Assembly (NCBI GenBank): GCA_002390675.1 | Contig: DGPZ01000028.1 | Location: 1-53,721 of the forward strand | DNA from: Deltaproteobacteria bacterium UBA4427 | GTDB taxonomy: Bacteria > Myxococcota_A > UBA9160 > UBA4427 | Length of the DNA: 53,721 nucleotides | Direction of reading: 5' to 3' | Part shown: in pieces, positions 26,701-34,181 of the stretch | How the letters are laid out: each line of letters starts with the position of its first letter | How positions within the stretch are numbered: the stretch's first letter is position 1 | Position numbers and translations under genes: made by a program | The notes under the pieces: generated by a model | What the model saw: the letters and a program-made list of their open reading frames with translations, nothing else | Told to the model about the DNA's origin: nothing | Databases searched by the model: none

Positions 26701-26848
26701 TCTGGTGACTGAAGAGCATCCAAAATGCGAACACAGTGATCCACGCTTTGAGGAGCGTGAAGATGCGTGTACGGGTCTTGCCCTTGGGTATGCGGAAGCC
26801 AATGATGGCCATTATCGCGATGCCTAGGATCTGGATCAGAGTCGTCAT
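23783..26848 (-). CDS. Flippase-like membrane domain fused to an alkaline-phosphatase-superfamily (sulfatase) domain
   Basis: A 1021-residue fusion. Residues about 1-350 contain eight or so membrane helices with the UPF0104/lysylphosphatidylglycerol-synthase transmembrane pattern ('FGSFLIGRFIGTFLPSTAGLDG', shortened here; also 'ISPFTIAGEGIREAAQLV'). A second membrane block lies at about 395-560. The last 440 residues form a sulfatase-type domain: Asp587 in 'LLVMVDTLRADHLS', 'SHASWTKPATASLITSTLPS', and the metal site 'IVLTADHGEEFNEHGGFWHG'. The nucleophile position is Thr625, not the Cys/Ser of sulfatases, as in LtaS and EptA transferases. This suggests transfer of a phospho-headgroup on the periplasmic side to, or from, a flipped lipid. 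Confidence 0.85.
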   Translation of the reverse strand: MTTLIQILGIAIMAIIGFRIPKGKTRTRIFTLLKAWITVFAFWMLFSHQIDGVSVLQLIMDQIERIDAATFWTFVLIATGIKIIGMLSSMYRWILMLRGQGIVLPFRHIFGSFLIGRFIGTFLPSTAGLDGYTLFDAARFSGKTVEVTAAKFVEKVCGFSGVFMTFLVALPFGIGIFGDSAFLFASISIPIALGVISGLVVVLLFPGFVQWILENVPVPAKARIKGLVTRISNSAAAYRGHPRLVFQILFLSFLVHFTTAAMYYFTALAIGADGAEFWKVTFGSAIQIFVTVISPFTIAGEGIREAAQLVLLGELIGPAEAIVSAALGFWAAEAPTMLGFFFWWARGEDYKPAFARVDGEQVDYEAAAIAASSLEEDVDLEAGETAATPLGERMWRAPSAGAFAGIAAGLVIGLGEAFVIYSGGLGTESQVFWFGPFLWATVLGGLSIVGGIFLATLPMDKKEIGHWVPRLGFGACLIPFGLFVVLFRLRRDVYLEQMPPLGVILLVLVVASVLLALILGPMRKVLEPFAERLTTPLAPVALYIVGVFGLGGLLSVALAPAAIEQSSSGGIAPGLKSKPNVLLVMVDTLRADHLSCYGSDLKTPNLCRLAEDGTTYQGFSHASWTKPATASLITSTLPSTHNAMSKPSSLSQDLVLIPEAMQEAGYTTGGVVSNVNLAESFGFAQGYDDYYYLAPDYLFGSKESSSKLIVYQLARTLILGVFGGDATYFNDFYQDSEVVNGVAFDWLDKRKDERFFLFLHYMDPHDPYLEHPYNGVGISRASMQEPEPEMAERLHELYRGEIEYLDENFGKLLAKLDAEGLYDDTVIVLTADHGEEFNEHGGFWHGLTLYDEQIHVPLLIKWAKDGERPNRGADSGIARLIDVGPTILGTAGIEIPETMQGIDLRTPFSARLEKDQQVFSEEDHEGNVLWSLRTEDEKLIIANEYNPRGLPEREYFDVSSDPLEMDGYSDPDAETRLEELAELQRLAAEGKAVQGEDVEMDLPTCQRLKAIGYVEDCSHLN

Positions 26849-27119
26849 CGAACGGGGTCTCCTTCATGCGGCGACATTATGAGTGCAACGCAATCAGGTG
26901 TGAGTTGAAGAAAGGTGGCCGAAGGTAGCGGTGAAAAATCGTGTGGGGTGATCATTAGATGAGACTGGCGGCCCGGCGGTCGCGAAGTTCGCCACCAACT
27001 CGCTCTCCATCGGCTGATCGGTGGCAAACAAGTAGGGGGTAGACCCCTCAATCGACGGATCGTTCTTCGGCCTGATTAGGAAGATTAGGGATGACCAATA
27101 AGGGGCGGGCCGGAAGGGC

Positions 27120-27998
27120 TTAGCGCTCGCGGAGTAGTTGCCGCCGCGCGCGCTGGTAGGCCGTTTCAGTGATATTGCCGCCGCGACGCTCTTCTTCGAG
27201 GTCGGCGAGCGCACGCAGCTGTTCCGGCGTCAGTTGATCGATCGCGATTTCTCTTTTTTGCTTCGGAGAGAGTTCTTCCTTTGGGACTGGAATTGAGTCC
27301 AGCACCTCACGTCGCTTCTTCTCGCCCTTCGTGCTTCCGGGTAACTGGAAGGCCTTCCGGAAAACGTCGTTTCGCCAATCGATCTCGAGGTCCTGAACCC
27401 CCGCGAAGAAGATCGGATCGCCGCTGACGACACGGAAATCCATATCCTTCCGATGATGCCCAGGTTCGGGGAGTTTTCCGTCTTCGGCGGCTTGGGGAAC
27501 CAGCCAGTCGACACGCCGAATCGAAATGTAGAGATGCCCGTCCTTTACGTGCGCCAAGAAGGAGGTCATGAACTTTTGGTAGAAGACGCCCAGGCGCCGC
27601 TCTTTGCGGATCGACTTGATACCAACTTCTTCGTTAGGCGAAGCTTCGGCGAGGCCCTGGGCGAGTGCCGCAGCGGTTTGTTCGATGATTTCTTCATGAA
27701 AGGCAGGCTGACGAATGACGCCAGTCTTGTCGGCCTTCATCTCGACTTCGATCGCGTTCAGAATATTCATTAGGCGCGGGACGGAGATGATCGTGGGGTG
27801 CTCAAAGTCCTGCTCGACGAGACTAAAGATCTTGACCTCGCGAACGAGATCCATCTCTATCAGATTCTGCTTCACGACCGAGTGGCGAACGGTTCGTGCC
27901 GCGCATCCGGGCAGGGTGCCCAATGAAAAGACTAGAGCGAGAAGCACTAGGCAAGAGCGCGTGAGCAAGAGATGAGGCCGTACCAAATACATAGTCAT
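27120..27998 (-). CDS. Putative lipoprotein of unknown function
   Basis: A 292-residue protein with a lipoprotein signal: a basic start, a hydrophobic stretch ('LVLLALVFSLGTL') and the lipobox 'LPGC' at about residue 32. The body is mixed alpha/beta ('PTIISVPRLMNILNAIEVEM', 'HLYISIRRVDWLVP'), with a charged, helical C-terminus ('QLRALADLEEERRGG'). That end resembles a SHOCT-like short helix ('GNITETAYQRARRQLL'). No family was recognised. It lies 270 bases upstream of the flippase/phosphatase fusion on the same strand; co-function is possible but unproven. Confidence 0.65.
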   Translation of the reverse strand: MTMYLVRPHLLLTRSCLVLLALVFSLGTLPGCAARTVRHSVVKQNLIEMDLVREVKIFSLVEQDFEHPTIISVPRLMNILNAIEVEMKADKTGVIRQPAFHEEIIEQTAAALAQGLAEASPNEEVGIKSIRKERRLGVFYQKFMTSFLAHVKDGHLYISIRRVDWLVPQAAEDGKLPEPGHHRKDMDFRVVSGDPIFFAGVQDLEIDWRNDVFRKAFQLPGSTKGEKKRREVLDSIPVPKEELSPKQKREIAIDQLTPEQLRALADLEEERRGGNITETAYQRARRQLLRER

Positions 27999-28017
27999 AG
28001 CCGGAGGGTACCCGAGA

Positions 28018-29919
28018 TCAGGCCAGCCACGAGATCGCGCGATACGTCAGAAAACTTGCGCTGTATGCCATGACAAAGAGATAGCTGAACGCGAAGGCCG
28101 GCCAGCGCCATGAATTCGTCTCACGCTTGATGATGGCGATCGTCGAGGTGCACTGCAGCGCGAAAACGAAGAAGACGAGCAGCGCTCCGACCGTCGGCGC
28201 ATCGAAGACCGGTCGCCCATCCGCATGCGTATCGGCACGCAGGGCGTCCCGTAGAGACGGACTGGTTTCATCGTCGCCGCCCTCGGTCGCATAGATCTGG
28301 GCGAGGGTCGCGACGAGAATCTCCCGAGCGGCGAGGCTGGCGATCAGGCCCACGCCGATCTTCCAGTCAAAGCCGAGAGGGGCGATCGCAGGTTCGATTG
28401 CATGGCCGAGACGCCCCGCTGCGCTCCGCTCAAGGGAGTAAGCCGCCGCCGCTTGGGCATCGAGGCCTGCCGGCGCGTCGACCTTCGGATACGAGAGCAT
28501 TACCCAGAGCACGACCGAAGCGAGCAAAATGATCGTGCCGGCACGCCGCAAGAACGCCCACGCACTTTCGTAAACCTGACTCGCCCAAACCCGGAGAGTC
28601 GGCCAGCGATAGGTCGGGAGTTCCATGGCGAAAGGCAGACCATCGCCGCGTACCAAAGTCTTCTTGAAGAAGGCGGCGACGAGAAGCGCGGCGACCGCAC
28701 CTCCAAAGTAGAGCCCGAGCAGGACGAGGCCCTGCAATCCAATCGGGCCCCAGACTTTTTCGTCGGGAACGAAGGCGCTGATCAAGAGGGCGTAGACCGG
28801 CAGTCGTGCGGAGCAGGTCATCAAGGGCGCGACGAGAATAGTGACGAGGCGATCCCGAGGTGACGGGATCGTTCGGGTGGCCATGATGCCGGGGACCGCG
28901 CAGGCGTAGGATGAGAGCAGGGCGACGAAGGCGCGCCCCTCGAGGCCAATGCGACCCATTAGGCGATCGATTACGAAGGCGGCGCGCGCCATGTAGCCGA
29001 TGTCTTCGAGGAGATAGAGGAGGGAGAAGAGAATGACGATCTGGGGCAGGAAGATCACGACGGAGCCGACGCCGGCGATCAAGCCGTCAGCTACGAGATC
29101 TGCGAATCCGCCTGCGGGAAGAGCCGCGCGGGCACTTTCTGCGAGACTCGCAATCGTGCCGTCAATCAAATCCATAGCGGGACCGGCGGCGCTGAAGATC
29201 AGCTGAAAGAAAGTGACCATCACTGCGGCAAAGAGCAGTGAGCCCCAGACCGGGTGGAGCACGATCCGATCGACGCGTTCGGTTAGTTGATGTCGTGTTG
29301 GCCGCTCTTCGATCACGTGCGAGATGATTGAATCCGCCCAGCCGGCGCGTTCGGCGCGGTCTTCGGGCGGCAGGATCGCAGGCGTGGACCATTCGTTTGG
29401 GCGGGTGAGGACTTCTCGGAGGCGATCGAGTCCGCGGCCGCGATGGCCAACGACGCCCACGACTGGGACGCCTAGGGCTGCTTCGAATCGTTCGAGGTCG
29501 ATCTTTCCACCGCGCGCCGCCAGCTCGTCGAGCATGGTGAGGACGACGCAGACGGGCCGGCCAAGGTGCATGGATTCGCCGATAAAGGGTAGGCTTCGGG
29601 AGAGCGAGCAGGCATCCGCGACGACGATCAAGGCGTCCGGGGGGGTGATGCCTTCGACGCGGCCCTCGAGGACATCGCCGACAACCGCTTCATCCGCGGA
29701 GATCGGTTCGAGTCCGTAGGTGCCGGGGAGGTCGATCAGAGTGGAGGTGATGCCATCGAGGGGGAGGCTGGCTTCGCGTCTTTCGACGGTGACCCCGGGA
29801 TAATTTCCGACCCGGGCGCGCATTCCCGTGAGCGCGTTAAAGAGCGTGGTTTTGCCTGCGTTCGGGCTGCCGACGAGTCCGAAAATATTGCCAGTCGGCT
29901 CGAGACTTGAGGCGCTCAT
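28018..29919 (-). CDS. feoB: Ferrous iron transporter FeoB
   Basis: A 633-residue protein from ATG 29919, which overlaps the feoA stop (ATGA); a longer frame to 30006 exists but runs into feoA. The N-terminal G domain has G1 'GSPNAGKTTLFNALTG', the switch region 'GNYPGVTVERREA' and G3 'LIDLPGTYGL'. The membrane part has the Gate motifs, including 'SSYACAVPGIMATRTI' with the conserved Cys, and 'LIASLAAREILVATLAQIY'. It imports Fe2+ across the inner membrane. No FeoC was seen. Confidence 0.95.
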   Translation of the reverse strand: MSASSLEPTGNIFGLVGSPNAGKTTLFNALTGMRARVGNYPGVTVERREASLPLDGITSTLIDLPGTYGLEPISADEAVVGDVLEGRVEGITPPDALIVVADACSLSRSLPFIGESMHLGRPVCVVLTMLDELAARGGKIDLERFEAALGVPVVGVVGHRGRGLDRLREVLTRPNEWSTPAILPPEDRAERAGWADSIISHVIEERPTRHQLTERVDRIVLHPVWGSLLFAAVMVTFFQLIFSAAGPAMDLIDGTIASLAESARAALPAGGFADLVADGLIAGVGSVVIFLPQIVILFSLLYLLEDIGYMARAAFVIDRLMGRIGLEGRAFVALLSSYACAVPGIMATRTIPSPRDRLVTILVAPLMTCSARLPVYALLISAFVPDEKVWGPIGLQGLVLLGLYFGGAVAALLVAAFFKKTLVRGDGLPFAMELPTYRWPTLRVWASQVYESAWAFLRRAGTIILLASVVLWVMLSYPKVDAPAGLDAQAAAAYSLERSAAGRLGHAIEPAIAPLGFDWKIGVGLIASLAAREILVATLAQIYATEGGDDETSPSLRDALRADTHADGRPVFDAPTVGALLVFFVFALQCTSTIAIIKRETNSWRWPAFAFSYLFVMAYSASFLTYRAISWLA

Positions 29920-30254
29920 GACGCGGCGCCCGCTTTGTTTATTTCGGACGAAGAGGGTGCGGAGGGGCTCACGCGAACGCGCTGACTTTCTGTGCGTCGC
30001 AGGCATAGTTGATACCCGTGTAGCTCGAAAACGGTCGGGTCACCGAGTGGCGCCTGGCGAATGACTTCGACCTCGACGCCGACGCGAAGTCCGAGATCAT
30101 CGAGACGCCGCGCGATCGCGTCGCCGCCATCCACGGCAACCACGCGCACGAAGGCACCACGGGAAATCCGGTCGAGGGTCTCTTCTTGGGAGCCGGTCGA
30201 GTGGGATTCAGTCGCGTGAGATATGAGAGGTTGAGAGATCGTCTGTTGGGACAT
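29916..30254 (-). CDS. feoA: FeoA domain protein
   Basis: A 112-residue protein. Its SH3-like FeoA domain occupies about residues 28-95 ('GAFVRVVAVDGGDAIARRL', 'DDLGLRVGVEVEVIRQAP', 'FELHGYQLCLRRTESQRV'), preceded by a polar Ser/Thr/Gln-rich tail. FeoA docks on FeoB and aids Fe2+ uptake. Its stop overlaps the feoB start, so the two are translationally coupled. Inverted repeats about 80-110 bases upstream may be the operator. Confidence 0.9.
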   Translation of the reverse strand: MSQQTISQPLISHATESHSTGSQEETLDRISRGAFVRVVAVDGGDAIARRLDDLGLRVGVEVEVIRQAPLGDPTVFELHGYQLCLRRTESQRVRVSPSAPSSSEINKAGAAS

Positions 30255-30334
30255 AGGTCGCGGGGCGATCCGGGGAGGGCAGCGTCATTGGGGTGAGGCA
30301 GGCGGAATTTCACTCGCGCTCGCCAACTTAAATC

Positions 30335-30362
30335 GAAAACGGTTTTCAGAATGACTGAAACC
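30335..30362. promoter_or_regulatory. Overlapping inverted repeats upstream of feoAB
   Basis: GAAAAC-G-GTTTTC (30335-30347) overlaps GGTTTTCAG-AATGA-CTGAAACC (30341-30362; one unpaired T). The site lies about 80-110 bases ahead of feoA. It does not match the classical Fur box closely, so iron control is a guess from position. Confidence 0.4.
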
Positions 30363-30489
30363 TAGCGATTCCAGGGGGTTTCGTCCTCGCACGAGGTGAG
30401 AATTTATTTGCGAATGTGTTCTCCTAAAGCAATTAGATGCGAAATGGGGAGCAAGTAGAAGCGCCGATAGAGTCGAGCGCTGCCGGCGT

Positions 30490-31509
30490 CTACCGAGCGC
30501 GTGTCTGATCCCGCTCGCTTTTCAGCTGGCGCGTCATCAAGCTCTTTCCCGCTTCTTCGGGGCTCTTCTCCCCGTCCAGAACCATACGGACCTGGTTCGC
30601 GATCGGGGCGTCGACGCCCAGGCTCTGTGCGAGACGGCAAGCGGCGTGAGTTGTGCGAACGCCCTCCGCTACTTCGCCAAGCTCGGCGACAATCTCGTCG
30701 AGCTTTCGTCCCTGGCCGAGGCCGAGGCCCACCCGGCGATTTCGCGAGAGGTCGCCAGTACAAGTCAGGAGGAGATCGCCCATGCCGGCGAGACCTAGAA
30801 AGGTCTCGGGTTCTGCTCCGAGAGCGACGCCGATCCGAGTGATCTCGGCGAGGCCGCGGGTCATGAGTGCGGCGCGGGCGTTGTGCCCGGTCTTCATGCC
30901 GTCACACATGCCAATCGCGATCGCGATTACGTTCTTGAGGGCGCCAGCAATCTCGACGCCGATGATGTCGTGGTTTGTGTAACACCGGAACCAAGGAGTT
31001 GAGAGCGTTGCTTGCACGGAGATCGCGAAGGCCTCTTCGCGGCAGGCGATCGTGACGACCGTCGGTTGTTGGTCCGCAATTTCGGCGGCGAAGGACGGGC
31101 CCGAGAGCGCTACCAAGCGAGGATGATGTTCCTCGTCGAGGACGTCTTCCAGGACGCCGTGCATGGTCTTGCCGGTTTCGAACTCGATCCCCTTGACGGC
31201 GGATACAACGATCGCGCCGGGCTCGACGTAGGGAGCGGCGGCCGTCATGACTTCGCGCAGGGAATGGCTCGGGACGGCAATGATCACGAGTTCCCGCCCG
31301 GCCAAGGCGTCTCGCAGGTCAGTCGTCGCCTCGATCCGGTCCGGGAGCTCGAAGTTGCTCAGGTAACGAGAATTACGACGGTCTCGATTAATCGATTCGG
31401 CGACATCCTCCCGTCGAGACCAGATTTTGACATCGTGATCACGCGCGGAGAGCATGGCGAGACAGGTGCCGAAGCTACCTGCCCCAAGAACGGCGGTCGG
31501 TGTACCCAC
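30490..31509 (-). CDS. gpsA: Glycerol-3-phosphate dehydrogenase [NAD(P)+]
   Basis: A 339-residue protein from GTG 31509, chosen because family members start right before 'AVLGAGSFGTCLAML', the dinucleotide-binding Gly motif. The ORF stays open to 31593. Further marks are 'VVSAVKGIE', 'LSGPSFAAEIADQQPT', the catalytic-Lys region 'GALKNVIAIAIGMCDGM', and 'FLGLAGMGDLLLTCTGDLSR'. It makes sn-glycerol 3-phosphate for phospholipids. It is divergent from the complex I-like operon. Confidence 0.95.
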   Translation of the reverse strand: MGTPTAVLGAGSFGTCLAMLSARDHDVKIWSRREDVAESINRDRRNSRYLSNFELPDRIEATTDLRDALAGRELVIIAVPSHSLREVMTAAAPYVEPGAIVVSAVKGIEFETGKTMHGVLEDVLDEEHHPRLVALSGPSFAAEIADQQPTVVTIACREEAFAISVQATLSTPWFRCYTNHDIIGVEIAGALKNVIAIAIGMCDGMKTGHNARAALMTRGLAEITRIGVALGAEPETFLGLAGMGDLLLTCTGDLSRNRRVGLGLGQGRKLDEIVAELGEVAEGVRTTHAACRLAQSLGVDAPIANQVRMVLDGEKSPEEAGKSLMTRQLKSERDQTRAR

Positions 31510-31799
31510 GACTCCGACGGTACCACCCCATTCCAGGCGCGCCCGAGGGGGCCAGTCGGGATAGACTCTCGATGGGGCCGTCGAGAAAGCCAATTTGATT
31601 GACGTTCCGGGGGTATACGGCTACTTTTGCGACTCCCTGCGGGATGGCCAGCCATCTCCAGGACACCCCCCGCAGCCCGTTCGATCGATCACCGTCACAC
31701 CGTAATTTTGCTTCCGCTCGTCTGCCCGCGAAAATGGGCCGGCCCGGAATTCTAAATCTCGCGAGTGATCCGAGGATCTATTGGACCGATGGGTCGCGC
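31510..31799. promoter_or_regulatory. Divergent promoter region between gpsA and the complex I-like operon
   Basis: The 290 bases must hold both promoters. The plus-strand frame is open from 31599, but the conserved membrane protein begins at ATG 31800. Promoter-like hexamers are present, but I could not choose among them. No stable hairpin stood out. Confidence 0.35.
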
Positions 31800-32147
31800 A
31801 TGTCGGCGATGCTCTTCTTGATGGCCGTCCTAGCGGGGCTCTTCTTCGTCCCAGCGCTCGCTGCGCTGGTGCGGAGCCAAGTCCCCGTGCGTCCAAGCGC
31901 CTCCCTGGTCGTCCAAGCGATCACCTTCGGCACCTCCCAGAAGGCTCGCCGCTCCCCGCGTCACGCTGTCCTCTTGCATCGCGGCTTGATGGGCTCCTTC
32001 TTCATGGCGCTCGTCGCGCTATTGATCGTCCCCGCCGCGGCCTCGCTTTCCTCGTTAGGCGTCGCCGCGATTCCCGCGGCACTCGCGATCGCGCTCCCTA
32101 CTTTGCTCGTAACCCTGCACGCGCGGCGGCGGAGTAGCGACGAATGA
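31800..32147 (+). CDS. NuoA-like small membrane subunit, highly divergent
   Basis: A 115-residue protein with three membrane helices (about 4-22, 62-81, 86-106) and a basic loop between the first two, the topology of complex I subunit A. In true NuoA the second helix ends with an 'FDxExxFLxPWA'-type motif. Here the equivalent stretch is 'ALVALLIVPAA', so the conserved Asp and Glu are absent. Assignment rests on topology, the weak helix-2 match and its place as first gene of a row of Nuo-like genes; treat it as tentative. ATG 31800 is chosen over an upstream start at 31599 whose extra residues are not protein-like. It overlaps the next gene (ATGA). Confidence 0.55.
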   Translation: MSAMLFLMAVLAGLFFVPALAALVRSQVPVRPSASLVVQAITFGTSQKARRSPRHAVLLHRGLMGSFFMALVALLIVPAAASLSSLGVAAIPAALAIALPTLLVTLHARRRSSDE

Positions 32148-33319
32148 ACGCACTTCTATTGGCCATGGTTTGGGGTGTCGTTGCCGCGATCGGCTTCGCC
32201 GCGCTTTCGAAATTCGAGCGCAGCAGTCGTCTCATCGTTCGAGCGGAACGTCCATCGCTCGCGCCAACTCGCGCCCTTTGGGGCGGGGACCCTGTACATC
32301 CTCCGTCTCGCGCATTGACGGCGCGCATGCTTGCGGGCTTCGCTCGCCTAGCACGGCCACGTTCGGTGGTTGCCGATCATCAGCAAGTTTTGCGTGCGGT
32401 GGCCCGAGGCTTGGGTGCGACCGCTCTCTTTATCGGTTTGGCCATGCTGCCTCTTGTCGGGGCGTGGGGCGGCGGCGAAGGTGCGGCACTCGTGCTTTTT
32501 GACGCCAAACAGGGCTTGGCGCTCATCGCTCTAATTCTGCTCTTTATCGCATTTGCGAGAATCTCCGTGGGCCTCGCGGAACGCAGTCCATGGTCGAGAA
32601 TGGGCAGCGCGCGACAATCGAGTCGGGCGATCGCATCGATGGCTTTGCTGACGATCGTGCTGGCTCCGCTCGCGATCGACGCCGGATCGCTTCGCCTACA
32701 CGACATTGTGTCTAGTCAGCAGCTTCCGATCGAAGCATTGGTTGGCTTTCTAGTTACGCTTGCTCCGGGTTGGGAAGACACGCTTCGTGCCTGGCCGCTG
32801 CCCTCGTGGAATCTATTCGTGCAGCCGCTCACGGCTCTGCTCTTCGCGCCCGCTATCGCGCTCTGGGTGACTTCGCCGAGGGTCGACGATCCCGCCACCG
32901 GGAGTCTTGATCTCTCGGGTGCGGGGCTCGATGCAGATCCGTCGGATCTGTATTGGTCGCGCTTTGATGCGCGCTTGGCCCGAATCTTCGCGGCTGGGCT
33001 CTTTGTGACGCTCTTCCTCGGGGCGGGTTCGATTCCGTTTCTCGACCCAGGTGTGGTTCTTACGAGACTGGCACCCTATTACGGAGAGGCCGTGCCGCGT
33101 TTGATCGTGACCACAATCCTCCTCGGAAGTTTTGTTATGAAGATGCTTCTCGTACTGGCATTTTCTACACGGCTTGCACGGATCATGGCGAGTGCTCGCG
33201 ATGATCGTACTCTGCGACTCGCCACTCGTCGTCTCATTCCTTTAGCGTGGGCGAATCTCTTGCTCGTTGCGGCGCTCAGCCTTTGGTTCGCGCGCCTAGC
33301 AGCAGGAGGTGCTTTATGA
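32144..33319 (+). CDS. NuoH-like membrane subunit, divergent
   Basis: A 391-residue protein with eight or so membrane helices. Alignment by eye to NuoH is clear in the middle: 'WSRMGSARQSSRAIASMALL' followed by 'APLAIDAGSLRLHDIVSSQQ' corresponds to the NuoH stretch with 'LLGALRAAAQMVSYE' and 'GSLSLxxIVxxQ'. 'LFVQPLTALLFAPAIAL' and 'FVTLFLGAGSIPF' match later helices. The quinone-site loop of true NuoH ('AExNRxPFDLPEAESELVAG') is replaced by an unrelated 'WVTSPRVDDPATGS'-type loop. Quinone chemistry as in complex I is therefore unlikely. It overlaps its upstream neighbour by ATGA. Confidence 0.75.
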   Translation: MNALLLAMVWGVVAAIGFAALSKFERSSRLIVRAERPSLAPTRALWGGDPVHPPSRALTARMLAGFARLARPRSVVADHQQVLRAVARGLGATALFIGLAMLPLVGAWGGGEGAALVLFDAKQGLALIALILLFIAFARISVGLAERSPWSRMGSARQSSRAIASMALLTIVLAPLAIDAGSLRLHDIVSSQQLPIEALVGFLVTLAPGWEDTLRAWPLPSWNLFVQPLTALLFAPAIALWVTSPRVDDPATGSLDLSGAGLDADPSDLYWSRFDARLARIFAAGLFVTLFLGAGSIPFLDPGVVLTRLAPYYGEAVPRLIVTTILLGSFVMKMLLVLAFSTRLARIMASARDDRTLRLATRRLIPLAWANLLLVAALSLWFARLAAGGAL

Positions 33320-33858
33320 TGGCTCCCGATCCAGGGAGCCAGGGAGCCATATTTTCTCTAGGCATAGCCTTCGTAGCCGCCTTCATGTCGGTTGTCCTTG
33401 GCCGAAACCTCACCCGCTCCGTCGCGGCCGCAGTCGTATCCGTCGCGGCGCTGACGTTTGCGCTGGTGCAGGCCGAAGGAGGCTACGCCGCGATTTTTGC
33501 AGTAATCGTGGCTGCTCTTGTTTTGGCGATCGTGCAGCTATTCGGATGGATGCTCGTTGATGTCGATCGCGATCATCTTCCTCCGACGGATTGGGGAACT
33601 TGGTTAGCGCGTAGTTTAGCATTCGTACTCGTCGGAGTCGGTCTCGTACTGCTTGGGAAAGGCTTGATCAGCGAAGCGGCGGCGATGAGCGCTTCGATCT
33701 CTCATGCAGTCACGGACTCCACTTTTAGTGGCTCCGAAGAAGTGGGGGCCTTGTTATTCGGTGAAGGCGGGGATCTTGCGATCCTGATCGGGCTCGCACT
33801 TGCGTCGGTTCTGCTTGCAAGCTTGATGTTGCTGCGCGGCGACGGCGAGGAGCGTTAG
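33316..33858 (+). CDS. NuoJ-like membrane subunit, divergent
   Basis: A 180-residue protein with five membrane helices, matching complex I subunit J in order ('AAFMSVVLGRNLTRSVAAAV', then 'IVQLFGWMLVDVDRDHL', then two C-terminal helices). ATG 33316 overlaps the upstream stop (ATGA); a second ATG follows directly. The frame extends upstream to 33247, but those residues overlap the NuoH-like gene. In complex I this subunit helps couple quinone reduction to the antiporter chain. Confidence 0.7.
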   Translation: MMAPDPGSQGAIFSLGIAFVAAFMSVVLGRNLTRSVAAAVVSVAALTFALVQAEGGYAAIFAVIVAALVLAIVQLFGWMLVDVDRDHLPPTDWGTWLARSLAFVLVGVGLVLLGKGLISEAAAMSASISHAVTDSTFSGSEEVGALLFGEGGDLAILIGLALASVLLASLMLLRGDGEER

Positions 33859-33860
33859 AC

Positions 33861-34175
33861 ATGCCTTCCACCGTAATGCTCATTGTGGGCGCGCTAGCAC
33901 TGTTCTGGGTGGCGATGCTTGGCTTGCTCTGGCGCCGTAGTTTGATTGGCATGCTCGTCGGCGTGCTCTATGGCTGGCTCTCGGTTGTGCTTTCGGCGAT
34001 GGCCATGGGCAATCTCCGGCTGGGCACCGAAGATGAACTCGGGTCGGGTTCAATAATTTTTTGCGCCGCACTTGTAGGGGCACTTCAAGTCGCACTTGGC
34101 CTCTCAATTGTCGTGGCACGAATCGCGCGACGTGGCTCCCTGGATGCTCAGGACGCCGGATTGCTCGAGGGGTAG
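33861..34175 (+). CDS. NuoK-like subunit lacking both conserved membrane glutamates
   Basis: A 104-residue protein with three helices that aligns with NuoK without gaps in the first half: 'GLLWRRSLIGMLVGVL' against the family 'GLVIRRNLLFMLIGLE'. The proton-path Glu36 of E. coli NuoK is Leu36 here. In the third helix the family 'AAAEASIGL' is 'GALQVALGL', so Glu72 becomes Gln76. The C-terminus 'SLDAQDAGLLEG' keeps the family shape. Both replaced residues are essential in the true enzyme, so this subunit should not move protons in the known way. It lies two bases after the J-like gene. Confidence 0.8.
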   Translation: MPSTVMLIVGALALFWVAMLGLLWRRSLIGMLVGVLYGWLSVVLSAMAMGNLRLGTEDELGSGSIIFCAALVGALQVALGLSIVVARIARRGSLDAQDAGLLEG

Positions 34176-34181
34176 CCGCGC

